A stretch of DNA of 64,000 nucleotides from Agarivorans sp. Toyoura001 (GCF_005405585.1 NZ_BJEQ01000022.1:1-64000), one strand, 5' to 3'. Counted from the first letter of the stretch, positions 19,373 through 27,922 are shown. Numbers and translations are program-made. The notes: generated by a model from the sequence alone, not told the origin.

Positions 19373-19657
19373 TTAGCGGTTTAAGCCTAGTTGAAAGATT
19401 AGGCTTTCTGCTTGGCAAGCAAATGTGAAAGAAGCGGCCAGCTTAAAGCCGCCTTCAACTGCACTAATCTCACTGCTAATCTCACAAGGATCAGATTCAG
19501 CTTTGCGGGCTTTCTCAACTAAATTGCTTAGGCGCGTTTCAGCTTGCTGTTGCTCGGTAAATAACTCTTCGACTACTGCGGTAAGTTCTTCGCCATCGAT
19601 CACAGCGCCAACATCAACACAACAACAAGTTTCAGATTCTTCTAACTTGGTTTTCAT
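19373..19657 (-). CDS. yfcZ: YfcZ/YiiS family protein (DUF406)
   Basis: A 94-residue cysteine-containing protein with the family pattern CCCVDVGAVID near the N-terminus, KARKAESDPCEI in the middle and FTFACQAESLIFQLGL at the end, closely like E. coli YfcZ. The function of the family is unknown. In E. coli yfcZ lies between fadL and fadI; here it is still between them but is separated from fadI by the MoxR operon. It converges on batD with almost no space. Confidence 0.9.
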   Translation of the reverse strand: MKTKLEESETCCCVDVGAVIDGEELTAVVEELFTEQQQAETRLSNLVEKARKAESDPCEISSEISAVEGGFKLAASFTFACQAESLIFQLGLNR

Positions 19658-19741
19658 CTATTTTCCTTTAATTTACAACAGGCCTTAGTTATAACTCTTC
19701 AATCTAAACCAAGGCGAAATCAGGTGTATAGTGTGTAACAT

Positions 19742-19757
19742 AGACCAAAGCAGGTCT
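19742..19757. promoter_or_regulatory. Inverted repeat AGACC-N6-GGTCT, possible operator
   Basis: The half-sites AGACC and GGTCT are separated by six bases in the 153-base space between divergent yfcZ and the sigma factor gene, about 55 bases before the latter's start. The regulator is unknown. Confidence 0.35.
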
Positions 19758-19810
19758 CTTTGATGCGTATCATAACAGATTAGCCTAATGCCTTTTATCT
19801 AGGAATTTAC

Positions 19811-20377
19811 ATGGTTGTTGATTTTTTTCGAAAGAAAAACCAAACCGACTCGGTCATGTCGGATATGGAAGCAAAACAAAAACGTTACGAAGCCTTAGTT
19901 CAGGCTTACAACCGGGATGTTTATCGTTACGCCTATTGGCTAGTAAAGGATAAACATATTGCCGAAGACATAGTTCAGGAGACGTTCCTTAGAGCTTGGC
20001 GTTCACTCGACAGCCTTAAAGATGAAAAGGCCGCTAAAGCATGGTTAATAACCATTCTAAGGCGTGAGAATGCTCGCCGCTTCGAGCGTAAGCAGTTTAA
20101 CTTGGTAGATATCGAAGACCATTCTGTTGCTGATGTGAATGCCACATCAACCGAGCAGCAAATCGAGAATGAATGGTTACGCCGCCAAATAGATAAGCTC
20201 GCTCCCGAGTACAAAGAACCTTTGCTCCTACAAGTAATTGGTGGATTTAGTGGGGACGAAATAGCCGACATGTTAGAACTCAATAAAAATACAGTGATGA
20301 CTCGGCTATTTAGAGCACGTAACCAGCTAAAAGAAGCCCTAGAAGATGACCAGAATCGAGGACAAAGTAATGGATGA
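19811..20377 (+). CDS. ECF-family RNA polymerase sigma factor
   Basis: A 188-residue sigma-70 family protein with region 2 (VYRYAYWLVKDKHIAEDIVQ, residues about 36-60, binding core polymerase and the -10 element) and region 4 with a helix-turn-helix (FSGDEIADMLELNKNTVMTR, about 140-165). Length and lack of regions 1 and 3 mark it as ECF. The DUF3379 gene overlaps its stop and fadL follows, so anti-sigma control and a link to fatty-acid uptake or the Bat operon are plausible. AGGAA precedes the ATG. Confidence 0.9.
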   Translation: MVVDFFRKKNQTDSVMSDMEAKQKRYEALVQAYNRDVYRYAYWLVKDKHIAEDIVQETFLRAWRSLDSLKDEKAAKAWLITILRRENARRFERKQFNLVDIEDHSVADVNATSTEQQIENEWLRRQIDKLAPEYKEPLLLQVIGGFSGDEIADMLELNKNTVMTRLFRARNQLKEALEDDQNRGQSNG

Positions 20378-21092
20378 GCTAGAGTTTCGCCGCCAGTTGT
20401 ATACCAATCCTCGTGAGCGTAGTGATGCGCTCATAGAGGAAGCAACTAGGACGCCGAAAAACAAAAAACTGTTCGACGACATGCAACAATTTGAATGCAA
20501 ATTAGAACAAGCACTAAACGTTGAGGTTCCAGACGCCCTAGCCGAGCGTTTAATATTGAGCCAAAGCTTTGATGATTCGCAAGTGCAATATCGTCGAAAA
20601 ACACGCGTGCACATTGCTATGGCCGCCTCAATCGCTTTTGTTATCGGGCTAAGTTTTAGCTTGGTAAATTGGCAAGTGCCTGCTGGCTATGATGATATGG
20701 GGCAAGTTGCTTTGCAGCATGTCTACCATGAAATGCCTTATACCAGCGGTGTTGATGAGCAACCAAGCTTACAAACCATTAACGCCAAGTTGGCGCGTTA
20801 CGGGGCAAGTTTTGATGAGTTGCCAGGTGATGTAGTGTATGTGAATCATTGTGCCTACGCTGGCAGCCCAGCGTTTCATATGATTATGAAAGGTAAAATG
20901 GGTTCAAATGTTAATGTATTTGTAGTGCCTAAAACTACTGAACTACAAGCAGTACAAAGCTTTGCCGACAAGAAAATGCACGGCATGGTTGGCAGCTTAT
21001 CTCATGCCAGTTTAGTTGTGGTGGGTGAGCGTAATGAACCGATTGAGAAAACCTTGGCGTTTTTAACCGCAGATCTCAACCAAGCGATTTAA
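20370..21092 (+). CDS. DUF3379 membrane protein, putative anti-sigma factor
   Basis: About 240 residues: an N-terminal cytoplasmic part of 78 residues that begins MDELEFRRQLYTNPRE, one membrane helix (VHIAMAASIAFVIGLSFSLV, about 80-99) and a periplasmic domain. This is the plan of single-span anti-sigma factors, and DUF3379 genes regularly follow an ECF gene. The start at 20370 has GAGG upstream and overlaps the sigma gene by 8 bases; an in-frame ATG at 20346 is less well placed. Anti-sigma function is inferred. Confidence 0.85.
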   Translation: MDELEFRRQLYTNPRERSDALIEEATRTPKNKKLFDDMQQFECKLEQALNVEVPDALAERLILSQSFDDSQVQYRRKTRVHIAMAASIAFVIGLSFSLVNWQVPAGYDDMGQVALQHVYHEMPYTSGVDEQPSLQTINAKLARYGASFDELPGDVVYVNHCAYAGSPAFHMIMKGKMGSNVNVFVVPKTTELQAVQSFADKKMHGMVGSLSHASLVVVGERNEPIEKTLAFLTADLNQAI

Positions 21093-21105
21093 GTGTTAAC
21101 ATCTA

Positions 21106-21144
21106 CAACGCCACCTGATCCTTCAGGTGGCGTTGATTATTTTT
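21106..21144 (+). terminator. Intrinsic terminator after the ECF-DUF3379 pair
   Basis: A stem CAACGCCACCTGA/TCAGGTGGCGTTG with a 4-base loop is followed by a T-rich tract (TTATTTTT). It ends the sigma factor operon before the fadL promoter region. Confidence 0.88.
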
Positions 21145-21308
21145 AAAGCGAACAGCTAAGTCTTTCAATTCATTACTTGATTAATCTCTATCCTCCCTTA
21201 TATTGCTCTACGACTAAAGATTAAACACTTGTTTAACTTTTGTGCAGCAGCTCCAACTTTTGAAATAAACCGTTAACAGCACCTTAACATTTGAGCGATT
21301 TGCTTTTA

Positions 21309-21325
21309 ATCTGGTCAGAGGTCTA
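21309..21325. promoter_or_regulatory. FadR-like site upstream of fadL
   Basis: The sequence ATCTGGTCAGAGGTCTAAT begins about 65 bases before the fadL start. It has the TGGTC half of a FadR operator and shares GGTCAGA with the palindrome before fadI, but the second half-site is imperfect. The 230-base leader also holds AT-rich stretches that could carry the promoter. Confidence 0.45.
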
Positions 21326-21374
21326 ATCAAGACTTCGAATGATAATAAACTCCACCCGTATTAGAGAGGGAACG

Positions 21375-22628
21375 ATGAAAATAAGGAAATTGCCACTCGC
21401 GCTACTTGCCGCGTCAGCTACACTCACTGCCGGCCATGTAAACGCTGCAGGTTTTCAATTGGTAGAACACTCTGCTACGGGACTTGGCCGTTCATTTGCT
21501 GGTGAAGCCGCTATTGCTGACAATGCTTCGGTAATGGCACGTAACCCTGCCGCCATGTCTATGTTTGATACCATCGCGGTGTCAGGCGCATTAACCTATA
21601 TTTCTCCTGACGTTTACGTAAAAGGTAATACAGGCGTAGACGAAATAGATAAAGCCCTAACCAACGATGATGTAGTTCCTGGTGCAGCTGTGCCAGCGGG
21701 TTATTTTATTCAACCACTAAGTGACAAGTGGGCTTGGGGTGTAGGTATGTTTACAAACTTTGGTTTGTCTACAGATTACCCTGCGGATTACGCAGCAGGC
21801 GCTTTAGCCGGTCAGACTGAGCTTATTACGCTAAATCTAAACCCGAATGTATCATATAGAATCAATCAGCAATTTAGTGTTGGTGCTGGCGTAAATGCGG
21901 TTTACGGAACAGCCAAATTAGTCCGTAACTTTGGCACTGGAGGCCCATTTCCAGCAGGCGGTACAGCAGCGTCACTAGAAGGTGATGGTTGGGGCTTTGG
22001 TTGGAACATCGGCGGTATGTGGGAAGTAAATGAAGATCACCGCTTTGGCATGAGTTACCGCTCTAAAGTTGATTTGAAATTTAAAGGCGACTACCACTCA
22101 GACATTCCTTCTGGATTAAGTGATAACCCATACGGTACTAGTGGTGACACTATTCCTGGTGAGTTAACCCTAAATTTACCTGATATTTTTGAAGTATCTG
22201 GCTACAACCGCTTAAACGACTCTGTCGCGGTTCACTATAGCTATGTATGGACAGGTTGGAGCACCTTCCAAGAGATAGATGCTACCTCTGAAGGCATTGG
22301 CAGTGTCTTGAATAAACAAGAGCAGTTTAGTGATTCTTACCGTGTATCCTTTGGCGGTACCTGGTATCTAAATCAAGCTTGGGAACTACGTGCTGGTATG
22401 GCCTTTGACCAAAGCCCATCACGCACCCACAAAACCATTAGTATTCCAGATAACGACCGTTACAACTACGGCGTTGGCTTTACTTATCACCTAAGCGATA
22501 AAGGCAGTATTGATACCGGCTTTACTTACATTCAAGGTAAAGAAGGCGGCTTTAACGAAGAAGGCGTTGAGTTTGTATCGAAAGGCGATGCCTACATCGC
22601 TGCAATTCAATATAACCATAGCTTTTAA
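21375..22628 (+). CDS. fadL: Long-chain fatty acid outer-membrane transporter FadL
   Basis: A 417-residue beta-barrel of the FadL/OmpP1/TodX family. A signal peptide (MKIRKLPLALLAASATLTAG...) is followed by the mature N-terminus AGFQLVEHSATGLGRSFAGE, the plug-hatch signature of FadL, and NPAAMSMF. The barrel ends in phenylalanine (AIQYNHSF), the usual outer-membrane assembly signal. The ATG at 21375 has GAGGGA upstream; an earlier ATG at 21339 would put 12 residues before the signal peptide. It supplies fatty acids to FadIJ. Confidence 0.93.
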   Translation: MKIRKLPLALLAASATLTAGHVNAAGFQLVEHSATGLGRSFAGEAAIADNASVMARNPAAMSMFDTIAVSGALTYISPDVYVKGNTGVDEIDKALTNDDVVPGAAVPAGYFIQPLSDKWAWGVGMFTNFGLSTDYPADYAAGALAGQTELITLNLNPNVSYRINQQFSVGAGVNAVYGTAKLVRNFGTGGPFPAGGTAASLEGDGWGFGWNIGGMWEVNEDHRFGMSYRSKVDLKFKGDYHSDIPSGLSDNPYGTSGDTIPGELTLNLPDIFEVSGYNRLNDSVAVHYSYVWTGWSTFQEIDATSEGIGSVLNKQEQFSDSYRVSFGGTWYLNQAWELRAGMAFDQSPSRTHKTISIPDNDRYNYGVGFTYHLSDKGSIDTGFTYIQGKEGGFNEEGVEFVSKGDAYIAAIQYNHSF

Positions 22629-22634
22629 CGCTGA

Positions 22635-22667
22635 TAGCAACCGGCCTAGCGCCGGTTGCTATTTCTC
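22635..22667 (+). terminator. Intrinsic terminator after fadL
   Basis: A stem TAGCAACCGG/CCGGTTGCTA with a 7-base loop is followed by ATTTCT. It lies 6 bases after the fadL stop. Confidence 0.75.
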
Positions 22668-22731
22668 TAACTTGACCAAGCCGACACTATCACCCACTCT
22701 TCAGTGAGCAAGCATTTTACTGAGGGACGCC

Positions 22732-23127
22732 ATGGCTAATACCAAAACACCATTTACGATTAGCGACTTAGCTAAAGAATTTTCCATCAGTACCCGCAGC
22801 ATTCGCTTTTATGAAGACCAAGGTTTGATTCAACCATTAAGGGTGGGAACTAAACGCCTTTACAGCAAACACGACAAATTGCGCCTCAAGCTCACCCTGC
22901 GTGGCAAACGTTTAGGTTTTTCCTTAACCGAAATAAAAGAGTTATTTGATTTGTACGACGCCAAACTCACTAACACAGATGAGGTTTTTGACTTAATCGA
23001 TAATATAAAATTAAAAAAACAGAGTTTGTTGCAGCAGTTAGAAGATATTCAAGTGGTATTAATGGAGCTAAAATCGGCAGAGCGCCGCTGTAACGACGCC
23101 CTTAACGATCTTTCAAACAAACACTAA
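22732..23127 (+). CDS. MerR-family transcriptional regulator, LiuR-like
   Basis: A 131-residue regulator with an N-terminal MerR winged helix-turn-helix (FTISDLAKEFSISTRSIRFY, residues 12-31) and a helical dimerisation region. The text EDQGLIQPLR and KLTLRGKRLGFSLTEIKELF is close to LiuR, which controls branched-chain amino-acid and fatty-acid catabolism in Shewanella and relatives. No metal-binding cysteines are seen at the C-terminus. No liu operon lies in the window, so the target is elsewhere. GAGGGAC precedes the ATG. Its 3' end overlaps tdk by 4 bases. Confidence 0.8.
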   Translation: MANTKTPFTISDLAKEFSISTRSIRFYEDQGLIQPLRVGTKRLYSKHDKLRLKLTLRGKRLGFSLTEIKELFDLYDAKLTNTDEVFDLIDNIKLKKQSLLQQLEDIQVVLMELKSAERRCNDALNDLSNKH

Positions 23128-23708
23128 GCTTCGCCAGCATTGCCTTGAATAAAGTGTTTACGGCATAATGAAACGTAACGATCATTGCCACCTATTTCAA
23201 TTTGTTGCCCTTCGCTAACCACTTGCCCGTGTTGATCAATACGCGCATTAAAGTGCCCTTTATTGCCACACCAGCAAATAGTTTTAAGCTCTTCTAGCTT
23301 GTCAGCCAAACACAGTAAGTGATAAGCACCTTCAAACAACTCGCCCATAAAATCAGTTTTAAGGCCATAAACCATCACTGGAATATTTAACTCATCGACA
23401 ATTTTTGCCAATTGATACACCTGCTCGCGGCTTAAAAACTGACCTTCATCTACGATCACTACGTCTTGTTTAGTCTGTTGCTGCTTTTGCTGCAATAGCT
23501 CAAACAAGTTTTGCTGTTTACAAAAGGTTTCAGCTTCTAGCGATAACCCTACCCGCGCTTTAATAATCCCTATTCCGTCACGAGTATCCATAGCAGGTAT
23601 AAGCGCTAAAGGGTTCATGCCGCGCTCTTGGTAATTAAAGTGAGCTTGAATCAATTGGGTGGATTTACCCGAATTCATAGCGGCATATTTAAAGTGTAGT
23701 GAAGCCAT
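23124..23708 (-). CDS. tdk: Thymidine kinase
   Basis: A 194-residue type II thymidine kinase that phosphorylates thymidine for salvage. The P-loop is AAMNSGKST (residues 9-17), the Walker B-like segment is VVIVDEGQF, and the zinc lasso is formed by CWCGNKG plus the later CRKH. The C-terminal substrate loop GGNDRYVSLCRKHF is well conserved. Length matches E. coli (205). It is convergent with the MerR gene. Confidence 0.95.
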   Translation of the reverse strand: MASLHFKYAAMNSGKSTQLIQAHFNYQERGMNPLALIPAMDTRDGIGIIKARVGLSLEAETFCKQQNLFELLQQKQQQTKQDVVIVDEGQFLSREQVYQLAKIVDELNIPVMVYGLKTDFMGELFEGAYHLLCLADKLEELKTICWCGNKGHFNARIDQHGQVVSEGQQIEIGGNDRYVSLCRKHFIQGNAGEA

Positions 23709-23730
23709 TTACTGCGATTGTCCCGACTTG

Positions 23731-25305
23731 TTAGCTATTTACAGCGATTACAGATGTTTGTTGGCGATGGTACAAAGCCGCGCTAATAATCGCAAATAAT
23801 AGTAAGCCAATAGCTAACGCTGCGATCACACTTCCACTCATCCCCATCACCAAATAACTAGCGATGCTAATAAAGGCTACCAATAAAGCATAAGGTAGCT
23901 GCGTGGCTACGTGGTCAATATGATGACAAGCCGCACCAGTAGAAGACAAAATAGTCGTGTCGGAAATAGGCGAACAATGGTCACCAAATACCGCTCCCGC
24001 TAACACTGCCGACAACATAGGTAAAATTAAGCTCACTTCGCTGGCTACTGCCATATCTGCTGCAATAGGTAGCATGATACCAAAGGTACCCCAACTGGTG
24101 CCTGTGGCAAAGGCCATTACGCCAGCTAATACAAAAATAAGCACTGGTAACATTGCTGGGTTAATTGCACCGTCTAATTTAGCGGCCAAGTATTTACCCG
24201 TTTCCATATCACCAATAACACCACTAATAGACCAAGCAAATAGCAGAATAATAATTGCCGGGCTCATTGCTTTTAAACCTAACCAAATAGCATTTGATAA
24301 CTGTGTAAGGCTAAGTTGTTGCTTTAATGCGAAACCAATAGTAACCAACAAACCTACTATGCCACCCGTTACCAAAGACAAGGTGACATCAGTATTTTCC
24401 AATGCTGCCAACAAACCAAAAGCTTGGCCATCTTCAATAGCATTCGCACCAGTAACAACAAAGCTTGCGAAAGTAACCGCAGTGAGTAGCACAATTGGCA
24501 GCACCAAACCTAAAGGTGAGCCATTTTCCGCCTGGAAGTCATGATTAACACTGCCCGCTGGAATCCCCTTGGTTTTATCAAACAATTCGCCATCTGACGC
24601 TGCTTTTTCGTGTTGCGTCATTGGGCCAATGTTTAGATTAAAATAAGCGACCGTTAGTGCCATTAACAAAGCAAAAATGGCGTAGAAGTTAAGTGGAATC
24701 ATTGCGGCGAAGGCTGCTAATGGGCTGATGTCGGTAATTCCGTGTGTCACCAAAATACCGCCAATTAAGGCAATAATATAAGCACCCCAGCTAGATAAAG
24801 GCATAAGTACACACATGGGTGCGGCGGTCGAATCGAGCAGGTAAGCTAGTTTTGCTCGAGACACACCAGCTTGATCTGTCAGCGGGCGCGCTACACTGCC
24901 CACAGCAAGACTATGGAAATAATCATCTACAAACACCACAAAGCTTAAGAGTGCCGTAGTAACCGTTGCGTGGCGCTTAGTTTTAATGCGCTTTTGTGCC
25001 CAATGAGCAAAAGCAGATGTAGCCCCGGTTGCTGTCATTAAACTGGTCATACCGCCTAATAGCAGTAAGAAAAGAATGATTTGTAGATTCCATAGGTTTA
25101 GTCCGTCGTCCCACACCAGGCCGCTAGCCAGTTCGGTAAGATAAACCGCGCTAGCCCCAAAGGAAAAATTACTTAACAACAATGCACCGGTTAAAATACC
25201 GCAGCTTAACGCCACAACCACGCGGCGAGTAGCTAGTGCCACTAAAAGGGCTATAACTGGGGGTAAGATAGACAATATGGAATCTGTATATGAAATAGTT
25301 TGCAT
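23731..25305 (-). CDS. NhaC-family transporter, likely lysine transporter (LysW type)
   Basis: A 524-residue integral membrane protein with about 12 hydrophobic helices and the NhaC antiporter signatures (SSWGAYIIALIGGILVTHGI; FATGTSWGTFGIMLP; GDHCSPISDTTILSSTGA). By family alone it is a Na+/H+ antiporter. However, the leader carries a lysine riboswitch, and NhaC proteins under such control in Vibrio and Shewanella are taken to be lysine transporters. The direction of transport is not known. The gene stands alone, with its own sigma-70 promoter. Confidence 0.85.
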   Translation of the reverse strand: MQTISYTDSILSILPPVIALLVALATRRVVVALSCGILTGALLLSNFSFGASAVYLTELASGLVWDDGLNLWNLQIILFLLLLGGMTSLMTATGATSAFAHWAQKRIKTKRHATVTTALLSFVVFVDDYFHSLAVGSVARPLTDQAGVSRAKLAYLLDSTAAPMCVLMPLSSWGAYIIALIGGILVTHGITDISPLAAFAAMIPLNFYAIFALLMALTVAYFNLNIGPMTQHEKAASDGELFDKTKGIPAGSVNHDFQAENGSPLGLVLPIVLLTAVTFASFVVTGANAIEDGQAFGLLAALENTDVTLSLVTGGIVGLLVTIGFALKQQLSLTQLSNAIWLGLKAMSPAIIILLFAWSISGVIGDMETGKYLAAKLDGAINPAMLPVLIFVLAGVMAFATGTSWGTFGIMLPIAADMAVASEVSLILPMLSAVLAGAVFGDHCSPISDTTILSSTGAACHHIDHVATQLPYALLVAFISIASYLVMGMSGSVIAALAIGLLLFAIISAALYHRQQTSVIAVNS

Positions 25306-25367
25306 GTTTTCTCTGTTATTGTTGTTTAGAGAGCAAACTGAGTGATAGCCATACTTTGAACGTATGC

Positions 25368-25537
25368 ACCCTGTAGCTCTCCATAGTGTGTACTATGACA
25401 ATGCAGCATTTATTAAACACTGCACCAGTAACAAGTTTAGATGGTACTTGTTACTTCGGCGCGGGCCCCTTTCGTACAGAATCATTGGCATCACCCCATT
25501 CCACACTACTTTTGACCAGCGCTCCTCTACAATTTAG
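25368..25537 (-). promoter_or_regulatory. Lysine riboswitch (L box)
   Basis: Read on the minus strand from about 25535, the leader shows the conserved lysine aptamer blocks in order: TGTAGAGGAGCGC, AAAAGTAG, CGAAAGGGG then GCGCCGAAGTAAC, TTTAATAAATGCTGCATTGTC, and GGAGAGCTACAGGG. The P1 helix closes perfectly (TGTAG with CTACA). The expression platform to the ATG holds a hairpin CATAC/GTATG without a U-run, so control may be translational. It should sense lysine and control the NhaC-family gene 60 bases downstream. Confidence 0.92.
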
Positions 25538-25550
25538 CGTTAGTAGCTGG

Positions 25551-25578
25551 ATTATACCCACAAAAGCAGAGCTTTCAA
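25551..25578 (-). promoter_or_regulatory. Sigma-70 promoter of the lysine riboswitch transcript
   Basis: On the minus strand TTGAAA (25578-25573) and TATAAT (25556-25551) are separated by 16 bases. The predicted start point, near 25543, is just upstream of the riboswitch P1 helix. Confidence 0.8.
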
Positions 25579-25717
25579 CCCATTGAGTTGATTTCGTATT
25601 AATCGAAAATTAAATATCAATTCAGTTATTTACTGTGACTTAATTGACAAGGCTTAATAAGTAATTAGAATTTAAATGTTGATTGATTAAAACTTAATAA
25701 AATATAACAGGATTAAC
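25579..25717. other. Intergenic region before the H-NS gene
   Basis: The remaining part of the 412-base gap between the transporter and the H-NS gene is very AT-rich (for example TTAATAAAATATAACAGGATT before the start). It should contain the hns promoter. AGGATT about 8 bases before the ATG is the ribosome site. I see no further structured element. Confidence 0.5.
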
Positions 25718-26125
25718 ATGAGCGATTTCATCAAGGTATTTCTAAACGCAAGAAGTCTTAAAGCCGCTACAAAAGAATTATCGATAGAACAGCTAGAAGA
25801 AAGCTTTAATAAATTAAAAGTCATTCTAGATGAGCGTTACACTCTAAAAGCTGAAGAAGATAAACTACAGCGAGAAAAACGCGAAAAGTTAGAAAAATAT
25901 AAAACTTTGCTTGAGCAAGATGGAATCGACCCAAGCGAACTCTTATCAATTATTGAAGATACTCCTGTTAAAGAGCGTAAAAAACGTGAGCCTCTTCCAG
26001 CTAAATACAAGTTTGTTGATGAAAATGGCGAAGATAAAACCTGGACTGGTCAAGGAAGAACACCCTCACCAATTCAGCGTGCCATAAAAAATGAAGGAAA
26101 ATCTAAAGAAGACTTCCTTATTTAA
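25718..26125 (+). CDS. hns: H-NS family nucleoid protein
   Basis: A 135-residue H-NS-like DNA-binding protein. The N-terminal part (residues 1-65) is a charged coiled coil for oligomerisation, followed by a linker and the C-terminal DNA-binding domain with the AT-hook-like motif TWTGQGRTPSPI (about 108-119), the QGR loop that enters the minor groove. H-NS silences AT-rich and acquired DNA. It is monocistronic with its own terminator. Confidence 0.92.
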   Translation: MSDFIKVFLNARSLKAATKELSIEQLEESFNKLKVILDERYTLKAEEDKLQREKREKLEKYKTLLEQDGIDPSELLSIIEDTPVKERKKREPLPAKYKFVDENGEDKTWTGQGRTPSPIQRAIKNEGKSKEDFLI

Positions 26126-26138
26126 TTAGCATTACGCA

Positions 26139-26170
26139 TAAAAAAAGGAGCCTAGCGGCTCCTTTTTTTA
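26139..26170. terminator. Bidirectional terminator between hns and galE
   Basis: A stem AAAAAAAGGAGCC/GGCTCCTTTTTTT with a 4-base loop lies between the convergent hns and galE stops and has the required T-run on either strand. Confidence 0.92.
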
Positions 26171-26183
26171 TCATTATGTATTA

Positions 26184-27197
26184 TTAAGATGCAAATCCAT
26201 TGGGATTGCCTTGTTGCCATCGCCAAGAGTCCTCGGCCATATCATCTAAATTTAATTCAGCTTGCCAGTTTAATTCTTGTTTAGCCAAACTTGGGTCAGA
26301 ATAACAAGCGGCGATGTCACCCGGCCTACGAGGTGATATTTGATAAGCAATCGTTTTCCCAGACACCTTCTCAAACGCTTTAAGCATTTCTAGTACACTG
26401 TAACCTTGGCCGGTACCTAGGTTATAGGTTACTAGTCCCGCTTTTGCATCCAATTTAGCTAAGGCTTTTAAGTGACCTTTGGCTAAATCAACAACGTGGA
26501 TATAATCGCGTACACCAGTGCCATCAACAGTATTGTAATCATCGCCGAACACGCTAAGTTGAGCCAAACGTCCTACTGCAACTTGAGTAATATAAGGTAT
26601 CAAGTTATTAGGAATACCATTTGGATCTTCGCCAATTAACCCAGATTTATGTGCCCCTACCGGATTAAAATAACGTAGCAGAGCGATATTCCATTCGTTA
26701 TCTGACTTATATAAATCGCCAAGCATTTCTTCAACAATAAGTTTTGAACGACCATAAGGGTTGGTCGCACCAGTAGGAAAGCTTTCTACAATCGGTACAG
26801 TATGAGGGTCACCGTATACCGTTGCCGAAGAACTAAACACTAAATTTTTTACGCCATGCTCAGCCATTACTTCACAAAGCACTAAAGTACCCGCAACGTT
26901 ATTCTGATAATAGTGTAAAGGGATAGTCGTAGATTCACCCACCGCTTTTAAACCAGCAAAGTGAATAACCGACGTGAAGCTATGTTTTGAAAACACTTCA
27001 ACCAAGGCATTTTTATCGCGAATATCAGCCTGATAAAAAATTGGCCTTCTTTGACAAATTTGTTCAACTCTATCAATAGAAACAGGGTGTGAATTACAAA
27101 GATTATCGACAATAACAACATCTTCGCCTTGCGCTAATAATTCTACAACAGTGTGGCTACCAATATACCCGGCTCCACCAGTGACCAAAATCGCCAT
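26184..27197 (-). CDS. galE: UDP-glucose 4-epimerase
   Basis: A 337-residue extended short-chain dehydrogenase that interconverts UDP-glucose and UDP-galactose. The NAD motif GGAGYIGSH is at residues 7-15, the catalytic YGRSK follows at about 148-152, and [20 protein letters not shown] is the substrate region typical of GalE. Length equals E. coli (338). No gal operon is adjacent, so it probably serves polysaccharide or LPS synthesis. Confidence 0.95.
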   Translation of the reverse strand: MAILVTGGAGYIGSHTVVELLAQGEDVVIVDNLCNSHPVSIDRVEQICQRRPIFYQADIRDKNALVEVFSKHSFTSVIHFAGLKAVGESTTIPLHYYQNNVAGTLVLCEVMAEHGVKNLVFSSSATVYGDPHTVPIVESFPTGATNPYGRSKLIVEEMLGDLYKSDNEWNIALLRYFNPVGAHKSGLIGEDPNGIPNNLIPYITQVAVGRLAQLSVFGDDYNTVDGTGVRDYIHVVDLAKGHLKALAKLDAKAGLVTYNLGTGQGYSVLEMLKAFEKVSGKTIAYQISPRRPGDIAACYSDPSLAKQELNWQAELNLDDMAEDSWRWQQGNPNGFAS

Positions 27198-27247
27198 AAC
27201 AATCCTTAATTAAGTAAAATAAACATCACCACTCAATAGCGGGAGTT

Positions 27248-27922
27248 TTATTCTATTCCGATATATTTGTGGGTTTGCAAAGACAAACGCCAGTTATTTT
27301 TAATACAAGCTTCAATACACAACTCTGTGGCTCGAGGTTGTTGGCTAATAGGCTGTAAACAGACTAATGCGTGATGCTCTTCTGGCAAACGAGCCAATAG
27401 CTCGTTTAAATTCTCTAGATCGCGTTCACGTGCAACAGGATGCTTTATTTCATTCGCCCTTTGTAGAGCTTCAATCAAAATTTCTTTTTCGCCTTTCATC
27501 GCCACTTTAGGTGAAACGGTTACCCACGTTTTTCCATTTGCTTTAACGGGATAAGTACCACTAGTTTCTATTTGTACCGATTTCCCGTGACTAATTAATG
27601 CGCTAGTAAGCGGTTCTAAATCATAAATGCACGGTTCACCGCCAGTTATAACGATATGTGTACCACTGTACTGAGTTAATACTTTCAGTAGCTGCTCTAC
27701 ACTATAGCCAGCCCAACGCGCAGTATCACCACTCACCCCGATAATTTGCTCTACCTGAACCTTATCCGCAGCCAACACCTCCCAAGTATGTTTAGTATCG
27801 CACCAAGAACAACCAACGTCGCAGCCTTGCAAACGAATAAAAACAGCAGGCACCCCAGTGTGAAAGCCTTCACCTTGTATCGTTTCAAAAATTTCATTAA
27901 TCGGTAAAGTGGGCTGTGGCAT
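27248..27922 (-). CDS. queE: 7-carboxy-7-deazaguanine synthase QueE
   Basis: A 224-residue radical SAM enzyme of queuosine synthesis that converts 6-carboxytetrahydropterin to 7-carboxy-7-deazaguanine. The cluster cysteines are C34, C38 and C41 in LQGCDVGCSWC. The substrate segment NEIFETIQGEGFHTGVPAVF is at the N-terminus, and VITGGEPC is the SAM-binding loop. It is divergent from queC with only 66 bases between them, as expected for a shared promoter region. Confidence 0.95.
   Translation of the reverse strand: MPQPTLPINEIFETIQGEGFHTGVPAVFIRLQGCDVGCSWCDTKHTWEVLAADKVQVEQIIGVSGDTARWAGYSVEQLLKVLTQYSGTHIVITGGEPCIYDLEPLTSALISHGKSVQIETSGTYPVKANGKTWVTVSPKVAMKGEKEILIEALQRANEIKHPVARERDLENLNELLARLPEEHHALVCLQPISQQPRATELCIEACIKNNWRLSLQTHKYIGIE

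Noticed and set aside
25386-25586. A 66-codon frame on the plus strand
   Set aside because: It is opposite the lysine riboswitch and its promoter, which fully explain the conservation-like structure; no ribosome site and no protein-like composition.
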